Shown: one piece after another, positions 52,900-61,630 of the stretch
Layout: each line of letters opens with the position of its first letter
How positions within the stretch are numbered: the stretch's first letter is position 1
NCBI GenBank assembly: GCA_947090525.1
Contig: CAMUON010000001.1
Coordinates: 558,001-622,000 of the forward strand
Source: an uncultured Atopobium sp.
GTDB lineage: Bacteria > Actinomycetota > Coriobacteriia > Coriobacteriales > Atopobiaceae
Direction: 5' to 3'
DNA: 64,000 bases
The notes under the pieces: model-generated
Databases searched by the model: none
What the model was told of the DNA's origin: nothing
Seen by the model: only the letters and a program-made list of their open reading frames with translations
Position numbers and translations under genes: made by a program

Positions 52900-54474
52900 A
52901 TGTCAAATGCGACTGCGCAGCCGAAGAAAAAGAGAGAGATGCTTACATCCTTCTCGATTATCTTCATCATCCTCATCCTTGTTGCGCTGGTATCGGTAGC
53001 TATGGCACCTTTCGTGCCCGATATTAAGAGCGTTACGGTGGGTGAGTTCTTCATGAGCCCCGTTAAGGGCTTTGAAGACGCTTTAGGTGTTTGCTTGTTT
53101 GTTATTGTTATCGGTGGCTTTTTGGGTATCGTTAGCAAAACAGATGCTCTTAACACCGGCATTACCGTGCTGGTAAAGAACATGAAGGGTAACGAGCTTC
53201 GCCTTATTCCTATTCTTATGGGACTTTTTGCTCTCGGTGGATCTACCTACGGCATGTGCGAAGAGACGGTTGGCTTTTACGCACTCCTTTCGGCCACGAT
53301 GATGGCAGCAGGGTACGACTCGCTTACTGGTGCCATGATCGTTTTGCTCGGCGCTGGTGTGGGTTGCTTGGGCTCCACGGTTAACCCCTTCTGCACGGGC
53401 GTTGCTGCTTCTGCTCTCGTTGATAAGGGTATCCATGTTGACCAGGCCGTTATCATCGGTCTTGGCTGCATTTTGCTTGTCTCGTCTTACCTTATCGCGC
53501 TCTTCTTCGTGCTTCAGTACGCAAAGAACGTCAAGGATGATCCTACGCGCAGCTTGATGTCTTCTGATGAGATCGCTGCTGCTGAGGAAGCCCTGGGTAC
53601 CGATGAGGATGATTCTTCTGCTAATGTTTCCCTTTCGGGCAAGCAGCGCGTTGTTCTTTGGATCTTCAGCATTACCTTTGCAATCATGGTCATTTCCTTC
53701 ATTCCTTGGTCTAAGCTCGGTGTCAACGTATTTGAGGCTGACGCTGCATCTCACGACGAAATTACTCAGATTGAGCCCAAGGATGTCACCAAAGCCTACG
53801 AAGAAAAAGAGCTTGGTAAGCTCGACATCAAGGGTGACGCTCAATTTACTCTCACCAAGGAAGTTGTTGACAACCCTGGTTGGTCTGCATTCCTTACCGG
53901 CACTCCTTTGGGTCAATGGTACTTCCCTGAGTCCACTGCATGGTTCTTGATCATGGGTATTCTCATCGGCGTCATCGGTGGCCTTTCTGAGCACGAGATT
54001 GTTGACGCGTTCATGCAAGGCTCCGGCGAGATCATGAGCGTTGTATTGATCATCGCCGTATCGCGTGGTGTTTCGGTCCTTATGGGTACCACCGGTCTTG
54101 CCGACTGGCTCTTGAACACCGCATCCGATGCTCTTGCAGGAACGTCAGGTGTTGTCTTCTCAGTAGGTTCCTACCTGCTCTACTTCTTCCTGTCCTTCCT
54201 CATTCCTTCGACTTCTGGTATGGCGACGGTTTCCATGCCGATCATGGGACCCCTTGCCCAGAACCTCAACTTCAACCCTGCAGTTATGGTTATGATCTTT
54301 GCTGCAGCTAGTGGTGCAGTCAACCTCTTTACGCCTACCTCTGGCGCAATCATGGGTGGTTTGGCGCTCTCGCGTATCCAGTTCAGCACCTGGATGAAGT
54401 TTGTCACCAAGGTTGTTGTAGCTATCGCTCTTGCCAACATGATCATCCTCTCCATCGCATTGATGGTGCTCTAG
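52900..54474 (+). CDS. arcD: YfcC/ArcD-type arginine:ornithine antiporter
   Basis: A 524-residue membrane protein of the YfcC (C4-dicarboxylate anaerobic carrier-like, basic amino-acid antiporter) family with about 12 hydrophobic helices. Marker stretches are GGFLGIVSKTDALNTGI, GLFALGGSTYGMCEETVGFY, GAGVGCLGSTVNPFCTGVAA and late on LIPSTSGMATVSMPIMGPLA and FTPTSGAIMGGLALS. A hydrophilic, acidic loop of about 60 residues lies in the middle (SSDEIAAAEEALGTDEDDSS). Streptococcal ArcD belongs to this family, and the position after arcA and arcB supports arginine/ornithine exchange. The substrate is inferred from context; related YfcC proteins may carry other amino acids. Confidence 0.85.
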   Translation: MSNATAQPKKKREMLTSFSIIFIILILVALVSVAMAPFVPDIKSVTVGEFFMSPVKGFEDALGVCLFVIVIGGFLGIVSKTDALNTGITVLVKNMKGNELRLIPILMGLFALGGSTYGMCEETVGFYALLSATMMAAGYDSLTGAMIVLLGAGVGCLGSTVNPFCTGVAASALVDKGIHVDQAVIIGLGCILLVSSYLIALFFVLQYAKNVKDDPTRSLMSSDEIAAAEEALGTDEDDSSANVSLSGKQRVVLWIFSITFAIMVISFIPWSKLGVNVFEADAASHDEITQIEPKDVTKAYEEKELGKLDIKGDAQFTLTKEVVDNPGWSAFLTGTPLGQWYFPESTAWFLIMGILIGVIGGLSEHEIVDAFMQGSGEIMSVVLIIAVSRGVSVLMGTTGLADWLLNTASDALAGTSGVVFSVGSYLLYFFLSFLIPSTSGMATVSMPIMGPLAQNLNFNPAVMVMIFAAASGAVNLFTPTSGAIMGGLALSRIQFSTWMKFVTKVVVAIALANMIILSIALMVL

Positions 54475-54568
54475 GATATCGGCTCGAACGGTGTTGCCAT
54501 GACTCGTACGTGGCAGCTGGTGTGCAAGACGGTTGGATAATCGTTTGCGCGCGATACGTTTGCAATAT

Positions 54569-54599
54569 GCGCAGGCAGATTTGCTGCCTGCGCTTTTTT
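54569..54599 (+). terminator. Intrinsic terminator of arcD, first
   Basis: A perfect 10-bp stem (GCGCAGGCAG / CTGCCTGCGC) with a 5-nt loop ends in six T residues, about 95 bases past the stop codon of the antiporter gene. This is the strongest textbook terminator in the window. Confidence 0.93.
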
Positions 54600-54690
54600 G
54601 TGCCGAAAATGCTGCAGACGGGCGCGCGCGGGCGTGTGCGAACGCCTGCAAAGTCGCGTGCGGCCTTTGTTCCAAGGTTACTTTCTTATT

Positions 54691-54720
54691 AACGATCCTG
54701 GACTATCCAGGATCGTTTTT
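54691..54720 (+). terminator. Intrinsic terminator, second in tandem
   Basis: A perfect 12-bp stem (AACGATCCTGGA / TCCAGGATCGTT) with a 3-nt loop ends in a short T-run. It lies about 90 bases after the first terminator. The 54475-54878 spacer between them and the symporter gene holds no gene. Two terminators in series isolate the symporter from arc transcription. Confidence 0.85.
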
Positions 54721-54878
54721 CATAGATGGTACAATACCCAACAAGTTTTTACTGCGCCTCAAGCGTGGCGTTTGCGCAAGGCTTCTCGCGCGCGCAATGT
54801 TTTTTTGTACGGCCGCTCGTTTTATACCAAGCTCTTCCATAGCGTTTTTTCTGTAGGCTTTTGGACACGAGGTGGACT

Positions 54879-56375
54879 ATGAATTCACTCATTGCACTTA
54901 CCGATGCTATAGATTCGTACATGTACTCGTACCTCTTAGTATTCCTTCTAATCCTGTCCGGGGTGTATTTTTCGTTTCGTACGCGCTTCGTGCAGTTTCG
55001 ACTGCTTGGCGACATGTTTTCTGTGCTGCAGGAAAAGCGCCACGTCGACGGGCAAGAGGCGGTATCTTCCTTTCAAGCGCTCATGGTTTCCACAGCGTCT
55101 CGCGTCGGCACCGGAAACATTGCAGGCGTTGCTACAGCCATTGCAACAGGCGGTCCAGGCGCTGTATTTTGGATGTGGATTATGTCGTGCATCGGCGCTG
55201 CATCTGCGTTTATTGAGTCCACGTTAGCGCAGGTATGGAAAGTGCGCGGCGATGAGGGAGAGTTTCGTGGAGGCCCCGCATACTATATTAGTCAAGGGCT
55301 TGGGCTTCACTGGCTCGGCATTATTTTTGCCATTTCGCTTATCCTTTGTTTTGCGGTAGGCTTTAATGGGCTTCAAGCGTACAATTTGAGCTCGTCTTTT
55401 GAATATTTCATTCCTCAATTTAGGGAATCTCACGCCGATTTTGCGATTGCTACGCTACTTACCGTTGCAACGGCGATGATCATTTTTGGCGGGGGCAGAC
55501 GTATTGGTATGTTGTCTTCCATTATCGTCCCGCTTATGGCGCTTGTGTATTTGGGCTTTGCCGTCGTCTTGACGGTGCTTCGCTTTAGCGATTTGCCCCG
55601 CGTCTTTTCGCTTATTTTTGCATCGGCTTTCGATTGGCAATCGATTTTTGGCGGGTTTATGGGGTCAACCGTTGTTATCGGTATTAAGCGTGGTCTGTTT
55701 TCGAATGAAGCGGGTATGGGTTCTGCGCCAAATGCTGCAGCAGCGGCGTCGGTATCGCACCCCGCAAAGCAAGGCCTTGCGCAAACACTTTCGGTCTTTA
55801 TCGATACCATTGTGATTTGTACCTGCAGTGCTATGATCATTCTTCTCTTTTATGTCAGTGGCGCGCCAGAGAAACTAAACGGTATGCCGCTTGTGCAAGC
55901 AGCCGTCCAAGCAGCGGTAGGAGAAGTAGGTATTTATGTCATTACTTTCGCGATTGTCGCCTTTGCCTTCTCGAGTATTATTGGTAATTATTTCTACGCG
56001 GAAAGCAACATTAAGTTCATCAAAAACAATAGGGTTGTGCTCTTCCTCTTCCGCATTTTGTGCTGTATAGCTGTGTTTATGGGTGCACAGTCGAGTTTTG
56101 ATCTCGCGTGGAACGTCTCAGACATCCTTATGGGCATCGAAGCTATGATCAATATCATCGCAATCCTGCTCTTGGGTAAATGGGCTATAGCGGTACTTAT
56201 AGACTATCAAGAGCAGAAGAAAAAAGGACTCGATCCAGTATTTGTGGCAAGCAACATTCCAGGTTTGCCTGCATGTGAGTGTTGGAATACGCCGCGTGAA
56301 AAACTTGAGCATATGGAGCACGCTCAAGCAAAAGAAGCATACAAGCAACTCTCTGATGAATTGCTACGCGATTAA
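54879..56375 (+). CDS. Sodium:alanine/glycine symporter (AGCS family)
   Basis: A 498-residue integral membrane protein of the alanine/glycine:cation symporter family, with about 11 membrane helices. Signature segments are STASRVGTGNIAGVATAIA near residue 73, the loop RGGPAYYISQGLG, FNGLQAYNLSS, and KRGLFSNEAGMGSAPNAAAA near 280. ATG 54879 follows GAGGTGG and begins as family proteins do; a TTG at 54861 would add six residues. It probably imports alanine, glycine or a related amino acid with Na+. It is separated from the antiporter gene by two terminators, so it is expressed on its own. No glycine riboswitch was recognised upstream. Confidence 0.92.
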   Translation: MNSLIALTDAIDSYMYSYLLVFLLILSGVYFSFRTRFVQFRLLGDMFSVLQEKRHVDGQEAVSSFQALMVSTASRVGTGNIAGVATAIATGGPGAVFWMWIMSCIGAASAFIESTLAQVWKVRGDEGEFRGGPAYYISQGLGLHWLGIIFAISLILCFAVGFNGLQAYNLSSSFEYFIPQFRESHADFAIATLLTVATAMIIFGGGRRIGMLSSIIVPLMALVYLGFAVVLTVLRFSDLPRVFSLIFASAFDWQSIFGGFMGSTVVIGIKRGLFSNEAGMGSAPNAAAAASVSHPAKQGLAQTLSVFIDTIVICTCSAMIILLFYVSGAPEKLNGMPLVQAAVQAAVGEVGIYVITFAIVAFAFSSIIGNYFYAESNIKFIKNNRVVLFLFRILCCIAVFMGAQSSFDLAWNVSDILMGIEAMINIIAILLLGKWAIAVLIDYQEQKKKGLDPVFVASNIPGLPACECWNTPREKLEHMEHAQAKEAYKQLSDELLRD

Positions 56376-56446
56376 ATAGACGAAGCGCGCCTTTCCGCGC
56401 GTGTGTGCGCGAAGCTATAGTCTCAAACGCGCTTACGTCCAGACGA

Positions 56447-56494
56447 AAAACGCACGCCTGTCCTGCATAATAGCGGGTACAGAGCGTGCGTTTT
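56447..56494. terminator. Bidirectional terminator between the symporter gene and trpS
   Basis: AAAACGCACGC at 56447-56457 pairs with GCGTGCGTTTT at 56484-56494. Because the stem ends in an A-run on one side and a T-run on the other, it can stop transcription from both convergent genes. Confidence 0.7.
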
Positions 56495-56520
56495 GCGTGT
56501 GTTTTGCGTGCGTGCTCGTA

Positions 56521-57570
56521 TTAATAGCTCATGCCCATAGCATCTTGCACTTCGGCAAGTGTTTCTTTCGCTTTCGCACGTGCGCGCTCATTGCCGTCAT
56601 GAATGACGTCCTTGATATAATCCATATCACGCGCAAGATCTTGCCTCTTCGCACGTAGTGGCGCAAAATATTCATTTACTGCCGAGATGACAAGCTGCTT
56701 GAGAGCCCCCGCTCCCGCAACACCAATTTCTTCTGCAATATCTTCTTCGCGTCTATTAAGGCAAATAGCTGCTGTTGTAAGAAGTGCCGCAACGCCAGGG
56801 CGTTGTTCGGGATCATAGGTAATTGCGCGCTCGGAATCGGTCTTCGATTTCTTGATGAGCTTTGCGGTCTCTTCTTCCGTCATTGAAAGCGCTATAGCAT
56901 TGCCGTAGGACTTACTCATCTTGCGTCCGTCTAAGCCAGGGAGCAATGGGGTAGAGGTAAGAAGGCCATATACCTCGGGAAATACCTTGCCAAAGCGCGC
57001 ATTGAAGCGGTGTGCAACTTTGTTGGTTGTCTCGATGTGAGGAAGCTGATCGCGTCCAACAGGCACGATGTTTCCTTTGCAGAATAAAATATCGCAGGCT
57101 TGATGCACAGGGTAAGTAAGAAGAAGGCCTGTCAGTGCATGGCCCGATGCCTCCTGCTCTGCTTTGACAGTGGGATTGCGTTCAAGTTCCGACTTGGTGA
57201 GAAGCGACAAGAAGGGGAGTATGAGCTGATTAGCAGCTGGGACATGCGAATGGGTAAAAATCATCGTTTTCTTAGGATCTATACCAGCTGCGAGATAATC
57301 GATAACCATGTTGTAGACATTGTCCTGAATATGCTCAGTGGTGTCGCGATCGGTAATCACCTGATAATCGGCTATAACGATATTGGTTTTGATGCCCATG
57401 TTCTGCAGCCGCACACGTTCCTTGAGCGTGCCGAAGTAATGCCCCATGTGAAGTCGTCCTGTTGGACGATCGCCTGTAAGCATTGTGTAGCGTTCGGGAT
57501 GTACGCTGAGATCGTCGTGTATGGCATTGCTTGTTTCAAGCGCGCGCTCATAGCTTTTCTCATTGGGCAT
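56521..57570 (-). CDS. trpS: Tryptophanyl-tRNA synthetase
   Basis: A class I synthetase, 349 residues, that charges tRNA-Trp. The HIGH-type motif is PTGRLHMGHYFGTL, with HMGH at residues 41-44, and the KMSKS motif is DGRKMSKSYGNAI near residue 210. Family blocks MIFTHSHVPAANQL and PVGRDQLPHIE are present. AAGGAG precedes the ATG. It is last in the minus-strand run of aromatic amino-acid genes, 133 bases after the EIIB-AroQ gene. It may be co-transcribed, but that is an inference. Confidence 0.97.
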   Translation of the reverse strand: MPNEKSYERALETSNAIHDDLSVHPERYTMLTGDRPTGRLHMGHYFGTLKERVRLQNMGIKTNIVIADYQVITDRDTTEHIQDNVYNMVIDYLAAGIDPKKTMIFTHSHVPAANQLILPFLSLLTKSELERNPTVKAEQEASGHALTGLLLTYPVHQACDILFCKGNIVPVGRDQLPHIETTNKVAHRFNARFGKVFPEVYGLLTSTPLLPGLDGRKMSKSYGNAIALSMTEEETAKLIKKSKTDSERAITYDPEQRPGVAALLTTAAICLNRREEDIAEEIGVAGAGALKQLVISAVNEYFAPLRAKRQDLARDMDYIKDVIHDGNERARAKAKETLAEVQDAMGMSY

Positions 57571-57703
57571 GCTTAAACTCCTTGTATATGTGGATGTATG
57601 TATGCGTCTGTTTTTTTACGCAAGCTTTTCACGCAAAATTATTTACGCAAACGCTATCTATACTACACCAAATACCTTGTGCATAAACGCTCGAGCGCCT
57701 GGA

Positions 57704-58831
57704 TTATGCATCTTTTACGCTTTGGTGATGCTGATCTTTGATGTAGGTCGCCAAAAAGCGAATCGCTTCCGCATAGCCTTCGATGCCATGTCCTATGATT
57801 GTTTTGACGCAGGCAGCGCGCACATAAGAGACTTGGCGAAAATCTTCACGCTCAGAAACTTTGGAGATGTGCACCTCCACGGTGGGGATACGCACCGCTT
57901 CGAGCGCATCCAAAAGCGCTATCGAGGTGTGGGTGTATGCACCGGGATTAAAGACAATGCCCTGATAGAGACGAAATGCCTGTTGAATGGCATCGACGAG
58001 GTCGCCCTCGTGATTGGATTGATAGCAGACGCACTCTTCAAAGCCTTCTTCTCTGGCACAGCTTCTGCATAGATTGAGCAGCTTAGCATAGCTGTCTTGG
58101 CCATAGATCGCAGGCTCGCGTATGCCGAGCATATTGATATTGGGGCCATTGAGTATAAGCATCTTATGAAGAAGCGTCTGTGAAGGCACTCTTACAGAAG
58201 ATGCTTGCGCGCTTGCCTTTTGAGTGCGCATATCTTCTGAGTGGGATGCGTGAATCCCTTTGCTTAGTCGATTTCTCCGCTCTTGAGCTGTGTGAATGCG
58301 ATTAAGCGATTTCTTTTTGTCGTTTTCCAGAAGCATGCGAGTGAGTTCTTCGGCTTCTGAAGTCATTTTGTGTACGTGATGCGGATCAAAGCGTGTTTGT
58401 GATTCATGTTGCATGAAGCGCGCCTGTGAGATGTCTTCTGCGACGCGAAGAGGAGCTGCATGCTCAAGCGAAACAGTGCGCGCATCCTTAGACGATGCAG
58501 TTAGTGTTTGTTCATCTGGTTGTGCGGGCAGAGCTCCTTCTGCGCCGTCTTGTGTACAAGTCATCTCAAACTCATTTTTAAGGCCCGTGAGCCGCGCAAA
58601 CGAATCAAAAATCCCCTGTACGAGGGTGGGTCGGCACACGACCTCGATACCGTAGGGGCCATGCTTGAGCGTACCCAATACGCCTGAAATATCGTTTAGG
58701 CCGCTATAATCAACGATATCGGGATTGATGATCGTAATGCGCAAACGCGTCATGCACAGCGCATTTGCTTGTACGTTGCTTTTTCCACCGAGGCACGCCA
58801 GAACGGAGGCGGCAATCTCTTCGTGAGTCAT
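57704..58831 (-). CDS. aroQ: PTS EIIB-like domain fused to type II 3-dehydroquinate dehydratase
   Basis: A 375-residue fusion. Residues 224-370 are a complete type II dehydroquinase, which dehydrates 3-dehydroquinate to 3-dehydroshikimate: LILNGPNINMLGIREPAIYG with the active-site loop Tyr, CYQSNHEGDLVDAI, NPGAYTHTSIALLDAL with catalytic His, and PTVEVHISK. Residues 1-83 match the glucose-type PTS EIIB domain: VLACLGGKSNVQANALCMTR, RLRITIINPDIVDYSGLNDI and GVLGTLKHG. Cys26 sits where the phosphorylated cysteine of EIIB lies. A charged, presumably disordered linker covers about 84-222. No EIIC or EIIA is nearby. The ATG at residue 224 has no ribosome site, so AroQ is unlikely to be made alone. 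What the EIIB part does is unknown; it could let the phosphotransferase state affect the enzyme, or be a vestige. Confidence 0.9.
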   Translation of the reverse strand: MTHEEIAASVLACLGGKSNVQANALCMTRLRITIINPDIVDYSGLNDISGVLGTLKHGPYGIEVVCRPTLVQGIFDSFARLTGLKNEFEMTCTQDGAEGALPAQPDEQTLTASSKDARTVSLEHAAPLRVAEDISQARFMQHESQTRFDPHHVHKMTSEAEELTRMLLENDKKKSLNRIHTAQERRNRLSKGIHASHSEDMRTQKASAQASSVRVPSQTLLHKMLILNGPNINMLGIREPAIYGQDSYAKLLNLCRSCAREEGFEECVCYQSNHEGDLVDAIQQAFRLYQGIVFNPGAYTHTSIALLDALEAVRIPTVEVHISKVSEREDFRQVSYVRAACVKTIIGHGIEGYAEAIRFLATYIKDQHHQSVKDA

Positions 58832-59114
58832 AAGCGAAACAACTTTCTGTGTTTTTTCTTGCGTCAGAGCTTGTTTGTGAGCACAAGCTGTTGTATCTGT
58901 AAGTGTGGCATGTTTTGAAAGCCGCGCTGCAACATATTCGATGAGCGGCGAAGCTTTGCTGGTGAGTGACTGTTTGTGAAGGAAATGCGAAGCATCTGCG
59001 CGCGGAACTAGGCGTAAGAGCGATTCTTATGCTGATTTCCTTTTGCGAACATTTCTTGCGTTTCTATGCTTCAAGAGTTCCTGCGCTTCCAGAGTTTCTA
59101 CGTTTCCTGCATGA

Positions 59115-60392
59115 TCAGGCGTTTTCTTCTGGTATATAGCGAGAAGCGATGGCTGCTGCATCCTTATCAGCAGATCCTTGGCAGCAAAGCGTTTCATCTG
59201 CAAAGCGCTCGTAGAGCTTGTAGCGCTCACGCGCAAGCGCCTCAACACCTTTTGTTTGCGAAAGCGGACGATTTTTGCTCGAGAGTTCAGAAAGCGGGCG
59301 GCGGATCCAGATGATGTGACCATTTTGATGGAGGAATTTGTAGTTCTGAGACCGCGTAACAACCCCTCCACCTGCGGCAATGACAAGGCCTGCTTTCTTT
59401 CCAATCTCTTCGCATACGCTACTTTCTTGTTCGCGAAATGCGTCTTCACCTTCGTGCGATATTACCTCTGCAGGTGTTTTACCTGTTTTCCGCTCAAATT
59501 CCATATCGAGATCTGCAAAAGGACGATCAAGAAGTTTTGCTAAGCGCTTGCCTGTGCTTGTTTTTCCTGCTCCCGGCATGCCAATGAGAACAATATTTTC
59601 TTGCGTGCGGGTAAGTGTTGTCACAAGTTTTGTGATGAGCTCATCGCTTAAGTGTTTATCTTGGAACTGCTCGGAAGCGTATTTTGCTTGTGCCACGAGC
59701 ATTCCCAACCCAGATGTCGAAGGTATACCCAGCTCTTCGGCGGCAAGGCAGATACCAGTGCGCATAGGATTATACACGACATCTATGACGCCTTTGAGCT
59801 TTTTGAGTTGTGCGAGGTCGGAAGCGCTATATAGTGCGCGCGGGCAATTTGGATACATGCCAACAGGCGTTGTATGCACGATAAGTACCGCATCTGCGCA
59901 GGCAGAGAGTGCATGTTCATAGTCGAGTTCGCCTTTGAGGTCTACGACACAAGGCGTTGCTCCTAGGCTTGTGAGGCCAGCTTGCACTGCTTGGGACGCA
60001 CCGCCATTGCCGAATACCAGCACGTTTTTGCCCTGCAAGAGATCTTGAGCATCCGCTTCAAGCTTTTTTGTACAAAAATCGTTAACGAGCCAGATAAAGC
60101 CGCTGATATCGGTGTTGTCCGCATAGATGCTTCCATCTTTTTTGCGGATGAGGGTATTGGAAACGCCTACCATCTGCGCGCGCTCGCTTGTGAGATCAGC
60201 GAGTTCAAAGGCTTGGCGTTTGTAGGGGATCGTTACGTTGATCCCTTTCCATGTGCCTTCGCGTATAAAATCTTTAACTTCTTCGGGCTCTTTTTCAAAA
60301 TAGCTATACGGGGTCGATCCAAGATATGTATGGATCTGTCGTGACCAGCTATGACCCAATACGCGGCCCAAAAGCCCAAATTGTGCGTCCAT
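59115..60392 (-). CDS. Shikimate dehydrogenase-shikimate kinase fusion
   Basis: A 425-residue AroE-AroK fusion covering two consecutive shikimate steps. The AroE part (residues 1 to about 260) has FGLLGRVLGHSWSRQIH, the catalytic lysine in NVTIPYKRQAFELAD, NTDISGF and the NADP-binding VFGNGGASQAV. The AroK part (from about 265) has Walker A GMPGAGKTSTGKRL near 271, ADLDMEFERKTGKTPAEVI with the shikimate-binding Asp, and AAGGGVVTR. The ATG shares one base with the pheA stop codon (TAATG), so the two are translationally coupled. The next gene starts 283 bases downstream; that spacer holds a hairpin (AGCTTGT/ACAAGCT) and nothing else recognised. Confidence 0.95.
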   Translation of the reverse strand: MDAQFGLLGRVLGHSWSRQIHTYLGSTPYSYFEKEPEEVKDFIREGTWKGINVTIPYKRQAFELADLTSERAQMVGVSNTLIRKKDGSIYADNTDISGFIWLVNDFCTKKLEADAQDLLQGKNVLVFGNGGASQAVQAGLTSLGATPCVVDLKGELDYEHALSACADAVLIVHTTPVGMYPNCPRALYSASDLAQLKKLKGVIDVVYNPMRTGICLAAEELGIPSTSGLGMLVAQAKYASEQFQDKHLSDELITKLVTTLTRTQENIVLIGMPGAGKTSTGKRLAKLLDRPFADLDMEFERKTGKTPAEVISHEGEDAFREQESSVCEEIGKKAGLVIAAGGGVVTRSQNYKFLHQNGHIIWIRRPLSELSSKNRPLSQTKGVEALARERYKLYERFADETLCCQGSADKDAAAIASRYIPEENA

Positions 60393-61537
60393 TATATAAC
60401 CTCCGTGTAGCTGCCTACATAGCGCATTTCCTGGCAGCTCGAACTCAAACTCTTAAGAAGCGTAGGAAATACTTCGTCTTGTGGACCTAAATCTATATCA
60501 AAATAGAACATAAATTCAAAATCGCGCTTGGGAAGGGGTCTACTTTCAAGCTTAATGATGTTGATGCCCAACGCATAAAAAATGCCGAGCACATTGTAGA
60601 GACTGCCGGGGGTATGCTGCGTGATGATCATGAGTGAGGTGCGATTGGCGCCTGGATAGATCTCAAGCTTCTTGGATATGCAGCCAAAACGCGTGTAATT
60701 GTTATCGTTATTTTGAATGTCTTGAGCGAGAACTTCTAGGTCGTAGAGGCGCGCGCAAGCCAAAGACGCTATGCATGCGGCATCATATCCGCTCGAATTT
60801 GCTAGCATTTGCGCAGCTATAGCAGTATTTTTTACCGCGTGAGCTTCTATCGTTTTGTGACGAGACAAAAATTCAGAGCACTGGGCAAGCGCTTGTTCAT
60901 GCGAGTAAATATGCTTGATGTCCTCGAGTTTAGTCCCTTTTTTGACGAGGAGATTATGATCGATCTTAAGGCGAGTCGTCCGTACGATATAGCATTTATG
61001 CTGGTCAAGAAGGTCAAAAACGCGCTTGACCGATCCGGCCGTACTGTTTTCTATGGGTAAGACCCCGTAGTCGCTGATACCGTTTTCGATAGCCGAAAAC
61101 ACGTCTTCGAAATTGGGGTAGAAATTGATACTTGCATGCTTAAACAGTTTATCGGCTGCGAGCTGCTGGTATGCACCTTCGCTGCCTTGTGTAGCGATTG
61201 TTGAAAACTTAGGAAACGCTTCGGGAGTGTTGGCCCGCGCGCGCTCAATCAGCGGATAGAGGTTCGAAAACGGCGCAATCTTTTTGTACTCTTCGATGCG
61301 CGCGATTTGCATGATGAGTGCATAGAGCGAAAGGTACTGTTCTTTGAGTGCTTCTGGGGCAAGCTCAGCTATGCGCTCGAGCACCTTACGCTCGCGCGCC
61401 TGATCGAGAACAGGTAGGGATTGTTCTTTTTTGTAATCGCTTACCTGTTCCACAAGCTGCAGGCGTTTGGTGAGGAGTGTCACTATGTCACTATCGACTG
61501 CGCTAATTTGTTCTCGAAGTTGTTCTAGATCCATCAT
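60392..61537 (-). CDS. pheA: Chorismate mutase-prephenate dehydratase (P-protein)
   Basis: A 381-residue bifunctional enzyme of phenylalanine synthesis. Residues 1-90 form an AroH-like helical chorismate mutase (LREQISAVDSDIVTLLTKRL, then KKEQSLPVLDQARERKVLER). Residues about 110-290 are prephenate dehydratase, with IATQGSEGAYQQLAA and the conserved NSTAGSV and TRFGCIS blocks. An ACT domain from about 300 (LYNVLGIFYALGINIIKLES) binds phenylalanine in related enzymes and gives feedback inhibition. It follows aroC after 93 bases and overlaps the next start by one base. Confidence 0.96.
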   Translation of the reverse strand: MMDLEQLREQISAVDSDIVTLLTKRLQLVEQVSDYKKEQSLPVLDQARERKVLERIAELAPEALKEQYLSLYALIMQIARIEEYKKIAPFSNLYPLIERARANTPEAFPKFSTIATQGSEGAYQQLAADKLFKHASINFYPNFEDVFSAIENGISDYGVLPIENSTAGSVKRVFDLLDQHKCYIVRTTRLKIDHNLLVKKGTKLEDIKHIYSHEQALAQCSEFLSRHKTIEAHAVKNTAIAAQMLANSSGYDAACIASLACARLYDLEVLAQDIQNNDNNYTRFGCISKKLEIYPGANRTSLMIITQHTPGSLYNVLGIFYALGINIIKLESRPLPKRDFEFMFYFDIDLGPQDEVFPTLLKSLSSSCQEMRYVGSYTEVI

Positions 61538-61630
61538 GCTATCCTTAAGCGTTGTTGCGGTGGGTGATTTCGTACATTCGTCATTTCGTGCGCTTGTAAT
61601 TTCGTGCGCGTGCGTTTTTTGACTTCCGCC

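Noticed and set aside
53083..54018. 311-codon minus-strand frame opposite the antiporter gene
   Set aside because: It is a highly charged shadow of a membrane-protein gene and has no ribosome site or domain.
54510..54856. Small frames between the antiporter and symporter genes
   Set aside because: They run through two strong intrinsic terminators and have no ribosome site or recognisable domain.
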